Assembly: GCF_002741015.1 (NCBI RefSeq)
Contig: NZ_CP016616.1
Coordinates: 5,048,501-5,112,500, forward strand
Reading direction: 5' to 3'
From: Microvirga ossetica
Lineage (GTDB): Bacteria > Pseudomonadota > Alphaproteobacteria > Rhizobiales > Beijerinckiaceae
Length of the DNA stretch: 64,000 bases
Part shown: one piece after another, positions 9,713-17,602 of the stretch
Layout: every line of letters starts with the position of its first letter
How positions within the stretch are numbered: the first letter of the stretch is position 1
Notes under the pieces: generated by a model
Database searches by the model: none
What the model was told of the DNA's origin: nothing
What the model saw: the letters and a program-made list of their open reading frames with translations, nothing else
Position numbers and translations under genes: made by a program

Positions 9713-10522
9713 TTGGGATTAGGGCTGGCACTCGCCATGTCACTGGGCTTCGGAAGCTCTCTCGCCTTCGCCCAGGAGCAGCACGAGGCAAGCACGAGCG
9801 ATCTCGCCAAGGCGGCGCAGAACCCCATCGCCGACATGATCAGCGTGCCTTTCCAGAACAACTTCAACTTCCACGTCGGCCCGCACAACCAGCTTCAGGA
9901 CATCCTCAACATCCAGCCCGTCATTCCGATCACGCTGGACCGTGACTGGAACCTGATCACGCGCTGGATCACGCCGGTGATCTCGCAACCGCCGCTGACG
10001 GTGACGGGCGACCGGGAGTTCGGTCTCGGCGACATCAACCCGAGCTTCTTCTTCTCGCCCAAGCAGCCGACGCACGGCATCATCTGGGGCATCGGCCCGA
10101 CCTTCGTGTTCCCAACCGGCACCGACAAGACGCTCACACAGGGCAAGTATTCGATCGGTCCGACCTTCGTTGCCCTGACAATCCAAGGCCCTTGGGTGCT
10201 CGGAGTGCTCGTCAACAACGTCTGGTCCTTTGCGGGCAAGAGCAACCGCGGCCCCGTCAACCAGATGTTGTTGCAGCCTTTCGTGAATTACAACTTCCAC
10301 GGAGGCTGGTACTTGACGTCATCGCCAATCATCACCGCCGACTGGGAAGCCGACGACGGTGACCGCTGGACCGTGCCAATCGGTGGCGGCTTCGGGCGCG
10401 TATTCAAGATCGGCAAGCAGCCGATCAATGCGCAGCTCGCGGCCTACTACAATGTCGCGAAACCTACAGAAGGCGCCGAGTGGCAGCTCAGGGCTCAGGT
10501 CCAGCTCCTGTTCCCGAAATAG
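9713..10522 (+). CDS. outer-membrane beta-barrel-like protein (neuromedin U-type annotation)
   Basis: Signal peptide LGLALAMSLGFGSSLAFAQE, then repeated amphipathic segments with aromatic ends, for example NFNFHVGPHNQLQDI, GIIWGIGPTFVFPTGTD, VNYNFHGGWYLTSSPIITAD, finishing QLRAQVQLLFPK. This is typical of proteins often labelled neuromedin U or MetA-pathway transporter-like; a transport role is unproven. In the present sequence only a TTG at 9713 starts the frame. The ATG at 9667 (MTERRTTCTLLG if one duplicated unit is removed) looks like the original start, so expression may be reduced or switched by the duplication. Confidence 0.7.
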   Translation: MGLGLALAMSLGFGSSLAFAQEQHEASTSDLAKAAQNPIADMISVPFQNNFNFHVGPHNQLQDILNIQPVIPITLDRDWNLITRWITPVISQPPLTVTGDREFGLGDINPSFFFSPKQPTHGIIWGIGPTFVFPTGTDKTLTQGKYSIGPTFVALTIQGPWVLGVLVNNVWSFAGKSNRGPVNQMLLQPFVNYNFHGGWYLTSSPIITADWEADDGDRWTVPIGGGFGRVFKIGKQPINAQLAAYYNVAKPTEGAEWQLRAQVQLLFPK

Positions 10523-10728
10523 GTGCTGTCAACGACAGGGATACTCCCGCGTTTCGATTGCATTGCCGCCAGCCCGAGCCCCAATGCAGCATGCCCCGCG
10601 CCTCCGGACGGTGAATGCCACGCAGCATGTACCATGCCCCGGCGGCGCGATGCTCATCGCGCTGGTCAGGAACACGGCCTTCTGCTAAGGATCAAGCTGC
10701 GTAGGAACCAACCGAACGAGGGGCGTGG

Positions 10729-11238
10729 ATGTCCCCTGGGCCAAGCCGCGCTGGACCGGGCGGGCGTCGATTCCGATGGCTCTCGGTTCGAACGGCGCCG
10801 ATTCTTATTACTGGCGTTGCCATAGCTGAGCTTGCGCTTGCTCAGGCGCTTGTTGCGGTCGGCCATCTCTCATGCGAATCCCAACGCGTGGTCGGCTCGG
10901 CCGCAGCTCAGCGTGAGAAGCTTTCCTGTTCGTTCGTGTCTGCGGCGGGCGGCATGCCATCGAACTATCTCGGGGAAATCGAAGCTATTGGGACACCGAT
11001 CGGCGTCAGCGAACGAACGAGAGTGGTGTGGCAGGTTCTCACGGTCGGCGGAGGAACGACGCGCGGATTGTTGACGGTCAGCTATTCCAATGCGGCATCG
11101 TCAAACCAGATTGAGAGCACTCTTCTCAGAGGCGGCCCGAATGGGGACACATATTTGCGGGTCGTTTCGGTCGACGGCCATGCCGAACCCAGCTTTGTGA
11201 CTGAGGTCGCTGGGCTGTCGCTTCGCCTGGCTGAGTAG
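10729..11238 (+). CDS. DUF992-like exported protein
   Basis: The body from about residue 45 matches the DUF992 pattern: a G-x-L-x-C strand (GHLSCES), LSCSFVSA, YLGEIEAIGTPIGVSE, VVWQVL, GLLTVSYS and a closing LRGGPNGDTYLRVVS. A hydrophobic segment (ILITGVAIAELALAQALV) near residues 25-42 is a likely signal peptide, so the real start is probably downstream of 10729, at a non-ATG codon I cannot fix. Function unknown; family members are small alphaproteobacterial periplasmic proteins. Confidence 0.6.
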   Translation: MSPGPSRAGPGGRRFRWLSVRTAPILITGVAIAELALAQALVAVGHLSCESQRVVGSAAAQREKLSCSFVSAAGGMPSNYLGEIEAIGTPIGVSERTRVVWQVLTVGGGTTRGLLTVSYSNAASSNQIESTLLRGGPNGDTYLRVVSVDGHAEPSFVTEVAGLSLRLAE

Positions 11239-11573
11239 CGGAGAGCCTGATCCGTAGCACGATGGCACCGCGCTCATCCTGGCCGTCGGGATGGACGACC
11301 TCTTGGCGATGCCGACCCGTCGTGCCGCCCTGCCTTCCCAGGCGCAGGCCGGGGAGATCCGAATGATCTGCCCGGGCGGCCTGCAACATCCCGAGCCCCG
11401 CTTCGAGCGGATACACGGTCTTGAACCCTCTGGAGCCCACCTTGCCGGCCTCCCTGTCCCGGTCGGTCAAGTCGGCGTCCAGTTCTGTCAAGCTGGGCGC
11501 CTGCTTTCGTGCGAGGCTGTTGGCATCGGCGGGGTCATCCCTGTCGCGATCACCGGTCGCCAGGAGAGAAGCA
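11239..11573. other. gap with 21-bp direct-repeat site
   Basis: No gene seen. It holds the operator-like site at 11450-11491 and an 18-base block (11502-11519) identical to 14825-14842. Confidence 0.4.
11450..11491 (-). promoter_or_regulatory. 21-bp direct-repeat operator-like site (site 1)
   Basis: On the minus strand two 21-base units start TTGACAGAACTGGACG and TTGACCGACCGGGACA. They fit TGAC-N6-GGACR and TGAC-N6-GGACA, exactly 21 apart. The site is 83 bases from the lipoprotein ATG at 11574 and points away from it. Confidence 0.7.
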
Positions 11574-11957
11574 ATGCAAGTCCCATCAATACTGACGCTT
11601 GGCGCAATCAGCCTGGTCCTGGCCGCGTGCCAGACCCCGCAACAGGCGGTCCAGAGCAAGGAAAACCTGCTGGCGGCCGCCGGATTCACGCTTCAGCCGG
11701 CCAACTCGCCCGCGCGGATTGCCGCCATGAAGAAGCTCCCACCGAACAAGTTCGTCCGTCAGACCTCGGGCGGGACCGTGGTCTACGTCTACGCCGATCC
11801 CGCCGGGTGCCAGTGCGTCTATTTCGGCAATCAATTAGCGTGGTCGAACTATCGCGCCGCCGTCTTTGCCAAGCAACTGGCCAATGAGCAACAGATGACC
11901 GCGATGATGAACCAGAATGCCTTCGATTTCGGACCGTGGGGTCCCGGCTTCTGGTAG
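11574..11957 (+). CDS. small lipoprotein (127 aa)
   Basis: The ATG at 11574 follows GGAGAGAAGC. The signal MQVPSILTLGAISLVLAAC ends in a lipobox LAAC, so lipidation at Cys19 and membrane anchoring are expected. The mature part has KKLPPNKFVRQTSGGTVVYV and two near-adjacent cysteines (GCQCVYFG), then a Gln/Asn/Met-rich tail ending WGPGFW. I recognise the type as a conserved small rhizobial lipoprotein but no function. Site 1 lies upstream. Confidence 0.8.
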   Translation: MQVPSILTLGAISLVLAACQTPQQAVQSKENLLAAAGFTLQPANSPARIAAMKKLPPNKFVRQTSGGTVVYVYADPAGCQCVYFGNQLAWSNYRAAVFAKQLANEQQMTAMMNQNAFDFGPWGPGFW

Positions 11958-12113
11958 GCAGTTCCCAGCGCTCCGATGCGCTGATATCCCGTCTGGTGTG
12001 AGGACGATATGGGATGGGCCATCGACCATCTCCGAGCACGATTCCTATCGTCCGGTTCCTTGGTGCGATAGCTTGCTGAGTTATATAGCGATGATGTGCC
12101 GAAGGAGGATGCG

Positions 12114-12623
12114 ATGGCCGTTAGACCTGTCCTGCTTCTGATCCTGGTCTGTGGAGCCGGACTCATAGGCTCGATCGTTCGACCGGCCGACGCCGCAGCT
12201 TTCACCTGCCCGGACACCGTGACATCCGATGCGCCAAGGAATGCTCCTCCCCTGAGTGATCTTTACTCGGGAGCAAATAACCTCGCTGGAGGCAACCGTG
12301 TTGGCGAGCTCGTGGCTGATCTCCGCAAGAGCGGGATGAAGCCCGCTCTCATCGTCGACCACCTGGTTGGCGCCTATTGCCCGCTTGTCGCAAACGACGG
12401 CAGCCTCTCGGACAAGCAGAAGGCCGACCGTGTTCGGCGGTTCGCGCGGCAGGTGACGGGATTGGCCTACGGATCGTCAGACCAGGGCGAGTTGGATGTT
12501 CTCGTCGACGTGCCCTTGATGCCAACGCTGCTGGGCCAGGTGGACCAGGCGGCGGCCGGCGTCGGGATGTCGCGGGACGCCTGGATTGAGCGGGCGATCA
12601 AGCAACAGTTGACGGTGCCATGA
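12114..12623 (+). CDS. exported protein with ribbon-helix-helix-like C-terminus (169 aa)
   Basis: The start at 12114 follows AAGGAGGATGCG. A signal peptide (RPVLLLILVCGAGLIGSIV, ending near ADAA) precedes a middle region with two cysteines (FTCPD, AYCPLV) and GSLSDKQKADRVRRFARQV. The last 40 residues (LVDVPLMPTLLGQ, VDQAAAGVGMSRDAWIERA) look like an Arc/MetJ-type ribbon-helix-helix segment, which is odd after a signal peptide. The exact family is not known to me. The next gene begins about 90 bases downstream on the same strand. Confidence 0.75.
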   Translation: MAVRPVLLLILVCGAGLIGSIVRPADAAAFTCPDTVTSDAPRNAPPLSDLYSGANNLAGGNRVGELVADLRKSGMKPALIVDHLVGAYCPLVANDGSLSDKQKADRVRRFARQVTGLAYGSSDQGELDVLVDVPLMPTLLGQVDQAAAGVGMSRDAWIERAIKQQLTVP

Positions 12624-12715
12624 TGCGGCAGCTTCGATTTCGACCTCGTGCCGACGCCATGTCCAAGCGGACCTGAGGCGCCTCACTTGGAGTGCAGATT
12701 GACCTGCAAGTTGGG

Positions 12716-13357
12716 ATGCCGATGGAGCTGCAAACGACTTCCGATCTGAGCCTTCACCAAATGGTGCAAGCAATCGTGACTGTTCTGGCCGTCATCAACC
12801 CAGTGGTGTGCGGCTCAATCCTCTTGACGCTGACACCAAAGCTCGCGCCGGCCCAAAGACGCCGAAAGGCCGTCAGGGTGGCGCTCAGCATTCTCATCAT
12901 CCTGATCGCCTCCGCGCTGATTGGGCTCAGGGTATTGAGCGTCTTCGGCATTTCATTGGACGTGTTCCGGATCGTCGGTGGGATGATCATCGCCTATATG
13001 GGGTTCGATATGCTCAGCGGCCGTCAGACCGTCGGCCAGGCAACGCCGACGGATGACGATGCTGCCGCATCGAACTCACTTGCCCCGCTGATCATGTTCG
13101 CCGCTGGTCCTGGGACGATCACCGCCGTGGTGACGTTGGCGGCGGTTCACACGCCCGATGGCCTGCCAGTGACCGCAATTGTCGCCGCAGTGGTGGGTGC
13201 AGGGGTCACGTTCGCGGTTTTGCTTCTTGCTGTTGGGATGGGGTCGCGTCTTGGTCACGGCACGCAAGCCATGATCACTCGATCCATGGGGTTGATTGTG
13301 GCATCGATGGGAATGCAGTTCGTCCTGACAGACTTGAAGGCCTTCTTGAGCCTTTAG
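12716..13357 (+). CDS. MarC family integral membrane protein (213 aa)
   Basis: Six membrane segments are visible (AIVTVLAVINPVVCGSILL, SILIILIASALIGL, VFRIVGGMIIAYMGFDML, PLIMFAAGPGTITAVVTL, IVAAVVGAGVTFAVLLLAVG, a last one to FVLTDL). The NP motif in helix 1 and the MFAAGPGTIT signature are those of MarC/YchE proteins. The family was once linked to multidrug resistance, but its substrate is not settled. Starts at 12692 (GTG), 12716 or 12722 are possible; no strong ribosome binding site decides. Confidence 0.85.
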   Translation: MPMELQTTSDLSLHQMVQAIVTVLAVINPVVCGSILLTLTPKLAPAQRRRKAVRVALSILIILIASALIGLRVLSVFGISLDVFRIVGGMIIAYMGFDMLSGRQTVGQATPTDDDAAASNSLAPLIMFAAGPGTITAVVTLAAVHTPDGLPVTAIVAAVVGAGVTFAVLLLAVGMGSRLGHGTQAMITRSMGLIVASMGMQFVLTDLKAFLSL

Positions 13358-13455
13358 GAGTCGTTGAGCCGCTCATGTGCCGTCTCAGACGAGGCGTGAC
13401 CCGTCGCCCCGATGGATGCGGCCGACAAGCCCCGCGGCCGCAGGCGATGGCGTCG

Positions 13456-14676
13456 TCATCGTGCCGAGACCAATCGGGGCGCGAAGCGCTCGGTGAGGAC
13501 CGGACCCAGGATCGAGGTCGTGAGCATCAGGACGAGGACCGCATTGAGGATCTGATCGTCAAGCAGACGCTGGCCTGCGGTATCGAACGTGTCGTGGGCG
13601 ACGAGTGCCGCGGCAAGGGTGGCGGCGACCTGCGGCAATGTCAGGGACCAGACGACCCATTGCTCGTCCCGCGAATAGCCGAACGCCCGGCCGGCGATCC
13701 ATGCGGCAATCCCTTTGCCGATGAGAAGGGCGCCAACAATGCTGGCGACCAGCGGAAAGTTGTCGACGATGTCGAGAACGAAGGCGACCGGGTCGATCAG
13801 AAAGCCGGTGGCAATGAAGAAGATCGGAATGAACAGCGATTTGCCGAGGAACTGCAACTTGGCGCTGGCGGGCTTGTCGCGCGCCGAGGCGTTGATCGCG
13901 AGCCCGGCCAGGAAGGCCCCGACGATGCCCGGCAGTTGGATCGCGTCGGCGAGCACGCCCGCCACGACCATGAAGCAGAGCATGATGACGAAGAAGGCGT
14001 CCTCCTCTTGCTCGACCCGGCTCAGCACGTAGGCCCCGAGGCGGCTCAGGCCGAACAGCACGAGAACGACAAAGCCGACAATCTCACTCAACAGCAGGGT
14101 CAACCCGGCTGGAGAAAAGCCGGTCGTGTCGATCGAGACGCAGACGGCGAAGACCACGAGGGACAGGGTATCCGAGATCACCGTCGCACCGACCGTGACG
14201 GTCACCGGTTCCAGGCGATGCATCCCGAGCCGATCGATCACGGTCAATCCGAGCAGGGTATGCGACGCCAGCAGGGAGCCGATCACGATGGCCGGGATGG
14301 CCGCGTAGCCGAAGGCGAGACCGACGGCGGTGCCGAGCAGCAATGGCAGCGTGGTGGTGATGAGACCGAAGGTGACTGAGCGTTTGCGGGCGCGGCGGAA
14401 CAGGGCGAGATCGATTTCCAGGCCGGCAAAGAACATCAGCAGCAGCTTGCCCAGTTCCGCCAGGAAGTCCGCGATCGGACGATCCGTGCCGAAGAAGCCG
14501 AGGACATGGGGCCCGACGATGACACCGCTGAGTAACAACCCCACGGCGGTGGGGACATGCGCACGGCGGCACAGCCGCGGAATGAAGACGAGCATGACCA
14601 GCGTCAATCCGAACCTTCCGAGTGCCGAGAGGTTCAGAACGTAATGTCGGACGAAGTCGGCGATGTCCGAAATCAA
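13456..14676 (-). CDS. CPA2-family cation/proton antiporter (406 aa)
   Basis: About twelve hydrophobic segments and typical CPA2 features: VGLLLSGVIVGPHVLGF, LLLMFFAGLEIDLALFRR, a helix with ASHTLLGLTVIDRLG, LPGIVGAFLAGLAINAS, and FIATGFLIDP. There is no RCK/TrkA-N domain at the end, so it is the short form. It likely exchanges Na+ or K+ for H+ across the inner membrane. The start is a TTG at 14676 after CCGGAGCGGACA; an overlapping 10-codon frame begins just upstream at an ATG with a good Shine-Dalgarno and could be a leader peptide (speculative). Confidence 0.9.
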   Translation of the reverse strand: MISDIADFVRHYVLNLSALGRFGLTLVMLVFIPRLCRRAHVPTAVGLLLSGVIVGPHVLGFFGTDRPIADFLAELGKLLLMFFAGLEIDLALFRRARKRSVTFGLITTTLPLLLGTAVGLAFGYAAIPAIVIGSLLASHTLLGLTVIDRLGMHRLEPVTVTVGATVISDTLSLVVFAVCVSIDTTGFSPAGLTLLLSEIVGFVVLVLFGLSRLGAYVLSRVEQEEDAFFVIMLCFMVVAGVLADAIQLPGIVGAFLAGLAINASARDKPASAKLQFLGKSLFIPIFFIATGFLIDPVAFVLDIVDNFPLVASIVGALLIGKGIAAWIAGRAFGYSRDEQWVVWSLTLPQVAATLAAALVAHDTFDTAGQRLLDDQILNAVLVLMLTTSILGPVLTERFAPRLVSAR

Positions 14677-14874
14677 TGTCCGCTCCGGTTGGGGTCACGA
14701 GACATGGTCCTCTCCTGACAACCAAGGGGGGCGTGAGGCCGACGAGGTGACGTCCCCGCGCCCGACGATCCGCGCCCGACGAGAGCCTGCCCGTCCTCCC
14801 ATGGTCGGTCAGGCGCTGGGTCGCTTGCTTTCGTGCGAGGCTGCTTTCCACGGCGGCGCCACGCCCTTGCCGGC

Positions 14875-15687
14875 CTAGTAGCACGGCGGATACGGGTAAT
14901 AGCCGCACCGGCCATATCCGTAGTAATAGGGGGCGGCCGCGGCTGCTCCCAACGCAGCCCCGGCGGCAAGGCCAGCCGCTGCCCCGGCACCCGCCCCATA
15001 CCAGGCACCACGATAGACGGGGGCGTGCCAATAGTTGCCGCCAGCCCAGGCGCCGCCGCGGTAGCCGCCGACATGCACGGCGTCGAAGCCACCGGCGTGG
15101 AACCCGCCCGCGTGGAAGCCCCCAAAGCCGCCAGCGCGAAAGCCGCCGAACCCGCCCGCGTGGAAGCCACCGCCGCCAAAGCCGCCGAACCGGTCGATGA
15201 ACAGTGCAGCCGGTCCGCTCGATCCGGCCAGACCTCCCTCCAGCACCACGACGTCGAAGGTCAGGTTCCCGCCTTCGAGCTTCGGCGTCTTCAGCGTCAC
15301 GACGGCATCGCTGACCTTCGAGCCGTCGCCGCCCAGAACGGACACGGTGGCGTTGGGCGGATCCTTGGCGAAGCTGTCCTTGCCTTCATCCCACTGCATG
15401 ATGAACTGCTCGGTCATCACGTGACCGGCCGCCCGCACCGGGCGGTCAGCGAACACGATCGAGTTCGGCGCCACGCCGGTCAAGATCAGCTTGCCGCCCT
15501 CCAGCTTCGCGCCCGCCGCGTTGAGGACCGCCAGTGAGGGAACCGGACCCGTCGGCGTGGTCTGGCCGATGCTTTTCTCGAGCGGCACATGCGGTTTGGG
15601 CGTCGCGTCCTGGGCCAGCGCGATGCCTGGCACGAGCAATAGGCCGACGACAAGGACAAGGTTGGAGGCGCGGCGTTTCACGGGCAT
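14875..15687 (-). CDS. Gly-rich exported protein with GGFHAGGF repeats (270 aa)
   Basis: The start follows GGGAGATGAACC. The signal peptide (ASNLVLVVGLLLVPGIALAQ) is followed by a folded-looking region to about residue 165 (LILTGVAPNSIVFADRPVRAA, TVSVLGGDGSKVSDAVVTL). A low-complexity tail follows: GGF/HAGGF/RAGGF repeats at about 168-205, then an Ala/Gly segment and a Tyr-rich end (YYYGYGRCGYYPYPPC). The N-terminal part resembles a widespread exported domain whose role I do not know; the tail suggests surface or envelope association. Site 2 lies 79 bases upstream. Confidence 0.8.
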   Translation of the reverse strand: MPVKRRASNLVLVVGLLLVPGIALAQDATPKPHVPLEKSIGQTTPTGPVPSLAVLNAAGAKLEGGKLILTGVAPNSIVFADRPVRAAGHVMTEQFIMQWDEGKDSFAKDPPNATVSVLGGDGSKVSDAVVTLKTPKLEGGNLTFDVVVLEGGLAGSSGPAALFIDRFGGFGGGGFHAGGFGGFRAGGFGGFHAGGFHAGGFDAVHVGGYRGGAWAGGNYWHAPVYRGAWYGAGAGAAAGLAAGAALGAAAAAPYYYGYGRCGYYPYPPCY

Positions 15688-15765
15688 GGTTCATCTCCCT
15701 GATGGGGACTGAAGTCGTACGCAAAGGTGATCGGACAGAGCCTGCCACGGACGAACCAGTCCTGC

Positions 15766-15807
15766 TTGACCGGATAGGCCATCGGCTTGACCGATCGGGA
15801 CAATCCC
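15766..15807 (+). promoter_or_regulatory. 21-bp direct-repeat operator-like site (site 2)
   Basis: Units TTGACCGGATAGGCCATC and TTGACCGATCGGGACAATC start at 15766 and 15787. Both fit TGAC-N6-GGMCA. It is 79 bases from the ATG of the Gly-rich gene (15687, minus) and points away from it. One of the best copies. Confidence 0.8.
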
Positions 15808-15819
15808 GTTGGCCTCCGA

Positions 15820-16089
15820 TCAATCGAGCTTCTCGACCCGGGCTGCCATGTCGGGCGTGAGGCGCATCCGGTAGGAGGCGTTGCCGCACCGCAGGTTCCA
15901 CACGATCTCATCCGGCTGCGAAAGCTGGGCATCCCGTTGCGCCGTCACAGGTTCATCGCAGCGATAACCCTGCAATCGCAGTTGCGCCGCCAGGGTTTCC
16001 GGCGGCGTCGCCTGGGCCGCCGCATCGCGACTGCCGGAGACGAGGAGCGCAACGGTCAATGCTCCGATGAGAATTCCATGCCACGCCAT
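15820..16089 (-). CDS. small exported protein (89 aa)
   Basis: Signal peptide MAWHGILIGALTVALLVSGS ending in AAAQA. The mature 65 residues contain two cysteines (GYRCDEPV and NLRCGNASYRMRL) and a Met-Arg strand typical of small alphaproteobacterial periplasmic proteins. Family unknown to me. GAGGTCG lies before the ATG. It sits between the exported phosphatase gene and site 2, all on the minus strand. Confidence 0.75.
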   Translation of the reverse strand: MAWHGILIGALTVALLVSGSRDAAAQATPPETLAAQLRLQGYRCDEPVTAQRDAQLSQPDEIVWNLRCGNASYRMRLTPDMAARVEKLD

Positions 16090-16130
16090 CAGTCGACCTC
16101 ATTGATTGCCCGCACCCTGCTGGCGGGATC

Positions 16131-17189
16131 CTATTCGAACGGGAAGATGCGCTTCCAATCGTTCCTCATGCTGATCACCGACCATCCGTCCTTCCTGGCC
16201 TCGCCATAGAGTGCGGCGGTGAGGGCGCCGACCTTGGTGTCGGGCAGGCCCGCGGCCGGGCCGTAGGCGTATTCGCGGGTGGCGTCATCGTGCAGAACCA
16301 GCATCTTGAGCCGGGCGCCGGCACCCGCATCGGTCCATTCCAGCATCTCGCGGTCGCCGTTCGAGTTGCCGAAGGCCGCATGGGGCCGGCGGCCGATCAT
16401 CAGGTGAATGCCTTCGGGCTTGCCGGCGTTGTTGTCGTTAAGCAGCAGCTTCGGCTCCTTGGTCAGGAACGGCTTGCCGTCCTGGCCATAGCCGTACTTC
16501 GTGGCGCCGGCGGTGCCGACCACCTGCTCGGGCGGGATGCCGTAGACCCGTTCCGAATAGATGCGCACGAAGTCCTGGCCGCCGCCGGTCACGATGTAGG
16601 TCTTGTAGCCGTTGTCGCGCAGATGGCGCAGAACCTCGAGCATCGGCTGATAGACCAGCTCGGTGTAGGGACGCTGCCAGCGCGGATGCCGGGCCGTTTC
16701 GAGCCAGCGCAGCGCCTCGGCGTTGAACTCGTCGACCGACATGCCGGTCAGCGTCGCGGCGAGAATGATCTCGAGGTCATGCATCGACAGCTTCGCCATC
16801 GCCTCCCGATTGCCGGAGAGAACGGTCTTGAAGGGCTCCGCATTCCTGAGTTCCGGCCGCTTCGCCACCACCGCCGGGACGCGATCCAGGCAGTAGACCA
16901 CCTGCGAGTACATCGGATGCTCGACCCACAGCGTCCCGTCCTGGTCGAAGGTTGCGATGCGTTCCTCCGGACGGACGTAGCTCGGGCTGGCCTGGTCGGT
17001 GGTGACCCGCACGAAGTCGAGGATGGCCTGTTTCGCCGCCCCATCGTTCCACGACGGCAATGGGCTGCCCGCGGCCGGCGCCTGCGCCGCCGCGGGGACG
17101 GGACGAAGCAGCCCGGGCAGGACAGGAAGCACGGCCAATGTCGAGAGCATGACGCGGCGGTTGATGCCGGACGGTGTGATCGGATCCAT
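16131..17189 (-). CDS. exported HAD-superfamily phosphatase (352 aa)
   Basis: The ATG at 17189 follows AGGGATTGAAC and is preferred to the TTG two codons upstream. An RR-containing signal (GINRRVMLSTLAVLPVLPG) suggests export, possibly by Tat. Motif I is FDQDGTLW at about residue 81-88 (nucleophile Asp), motif II the YIVTGGGQDF region, then KLLLNDNNAGKPEGI with a Lys, and motif IV AFGNSNGDREML. This is the HAD/DUF-type acid phosphatase layout; substrate unknown. It follows the sulfatase genes on the same strand, suggesting a role in releasing phosphate or sulfate from organic esters (inference). Confidence 0.85.
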   Translation of the reverse strand: MDPITPSGINRRVMLSTLAVLPVLPGLLRPVPAAAQAPAAGSPLPSWNDGAAKQAILDFVRVTTDQASPSYVRPEERIATFDQDGTLWVEHPMYSQVVYCLDRVPAVVAKRPELRNAEPFKTVLSGNREAMAKLSMHDLEIILAATLTGMSVDEFNAEALRWLETARHPRWQRPYTELVYQPMLEVLRHLRDNGYKTYIVTGGGQDFVRIYSERVYGIPPEQVVGTAGATKYGYGQDGKPFLTKEPKLLLNDNNAGKPEGIHLMIGRRPHAAFGNSNGDREMLEWTDAGAGARLKMLVLHDDATREYAYGPAAGLPDTKVGALTAALYGEARKDGWSVISMRNDWKRIFPFE

Positions 17190-17266
17190 GTTCAATCCCT
17201 TTCAGATGCATGCATGACCTGGTTGAGGAGCCCGAGAGGCGAGTGTCGGCCCCCGCCAACCCGGCG

Positions 17267-17557
17267 TCAGAAGTCGTCGGAGCTGTCCTTGCAGCGGTAG
17301 CCGATGAAGCATTGCGGGTTGTTGGAGCTCGGCACCCAGGCCGGCTCGGGGAACTGGCCGACCAGGCATTCCGCGCCGCTCCTGACGAAGCGGGCATAGG
17401 TCTGCGGGCTGGTGTCGAGGACGACCGCGCCGTCCCGCAGGACGAGCTGGCGGTTGGCCCCGCAGGTGCGTTGCGACGTCGGCGGTCCGACCTGCGCCGT
17501 CGCTGTCGTCGCGGTCGCCAGGGTGAGAGCGAGGGCCGGTAGCAGGATCCTGATCAT
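17267..17557 (-). CDS. small exported protein (96 aa)
   Basis: The start at 17557 follows GGAGGACATC. Signal peptide MIRILLPALALTLATATTATAQ, then a compact domain with four cysteines (RTCGANR, AECLVGQ, PQCFIGYRC), likely two disulfides in the periplasm. No known function. It lies 45 bases after sulfatase 1 and 77 before the HAD phosphatase, on the same strand. Confidence 0.75.
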   Translation of the reverse strand: MIRILLPALALTLATATTATAQVGPPTSQRTCGANRQLVLRDGAVVLDTSPQTYARFVRSGAECLVGQFPEPAWVPSSNNPQCFIGYRCKDSSDDF

Positions 17558-17602
17558 GATGTCCTCCATAGGCTCGAAATGCGATTCATCGGTTCGCATG
17601 AG

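Noticed and set aside
13375..14379. Long forward open frame opposite the antiporter
   Set aside because: Composition (Asp/Arg/Gly/Gln-rich, no hydrophobic core) is that of an antisense shadow of a membrane protein gene.
14680..14715. Ten-codon leader peptide (MSRDPNRSGH) before the antiporter
   Set aside because: Good Shine-Dalgarno but no attenuator-like hairpins or codon bias; may be chance or the true antiporter ribosome site.
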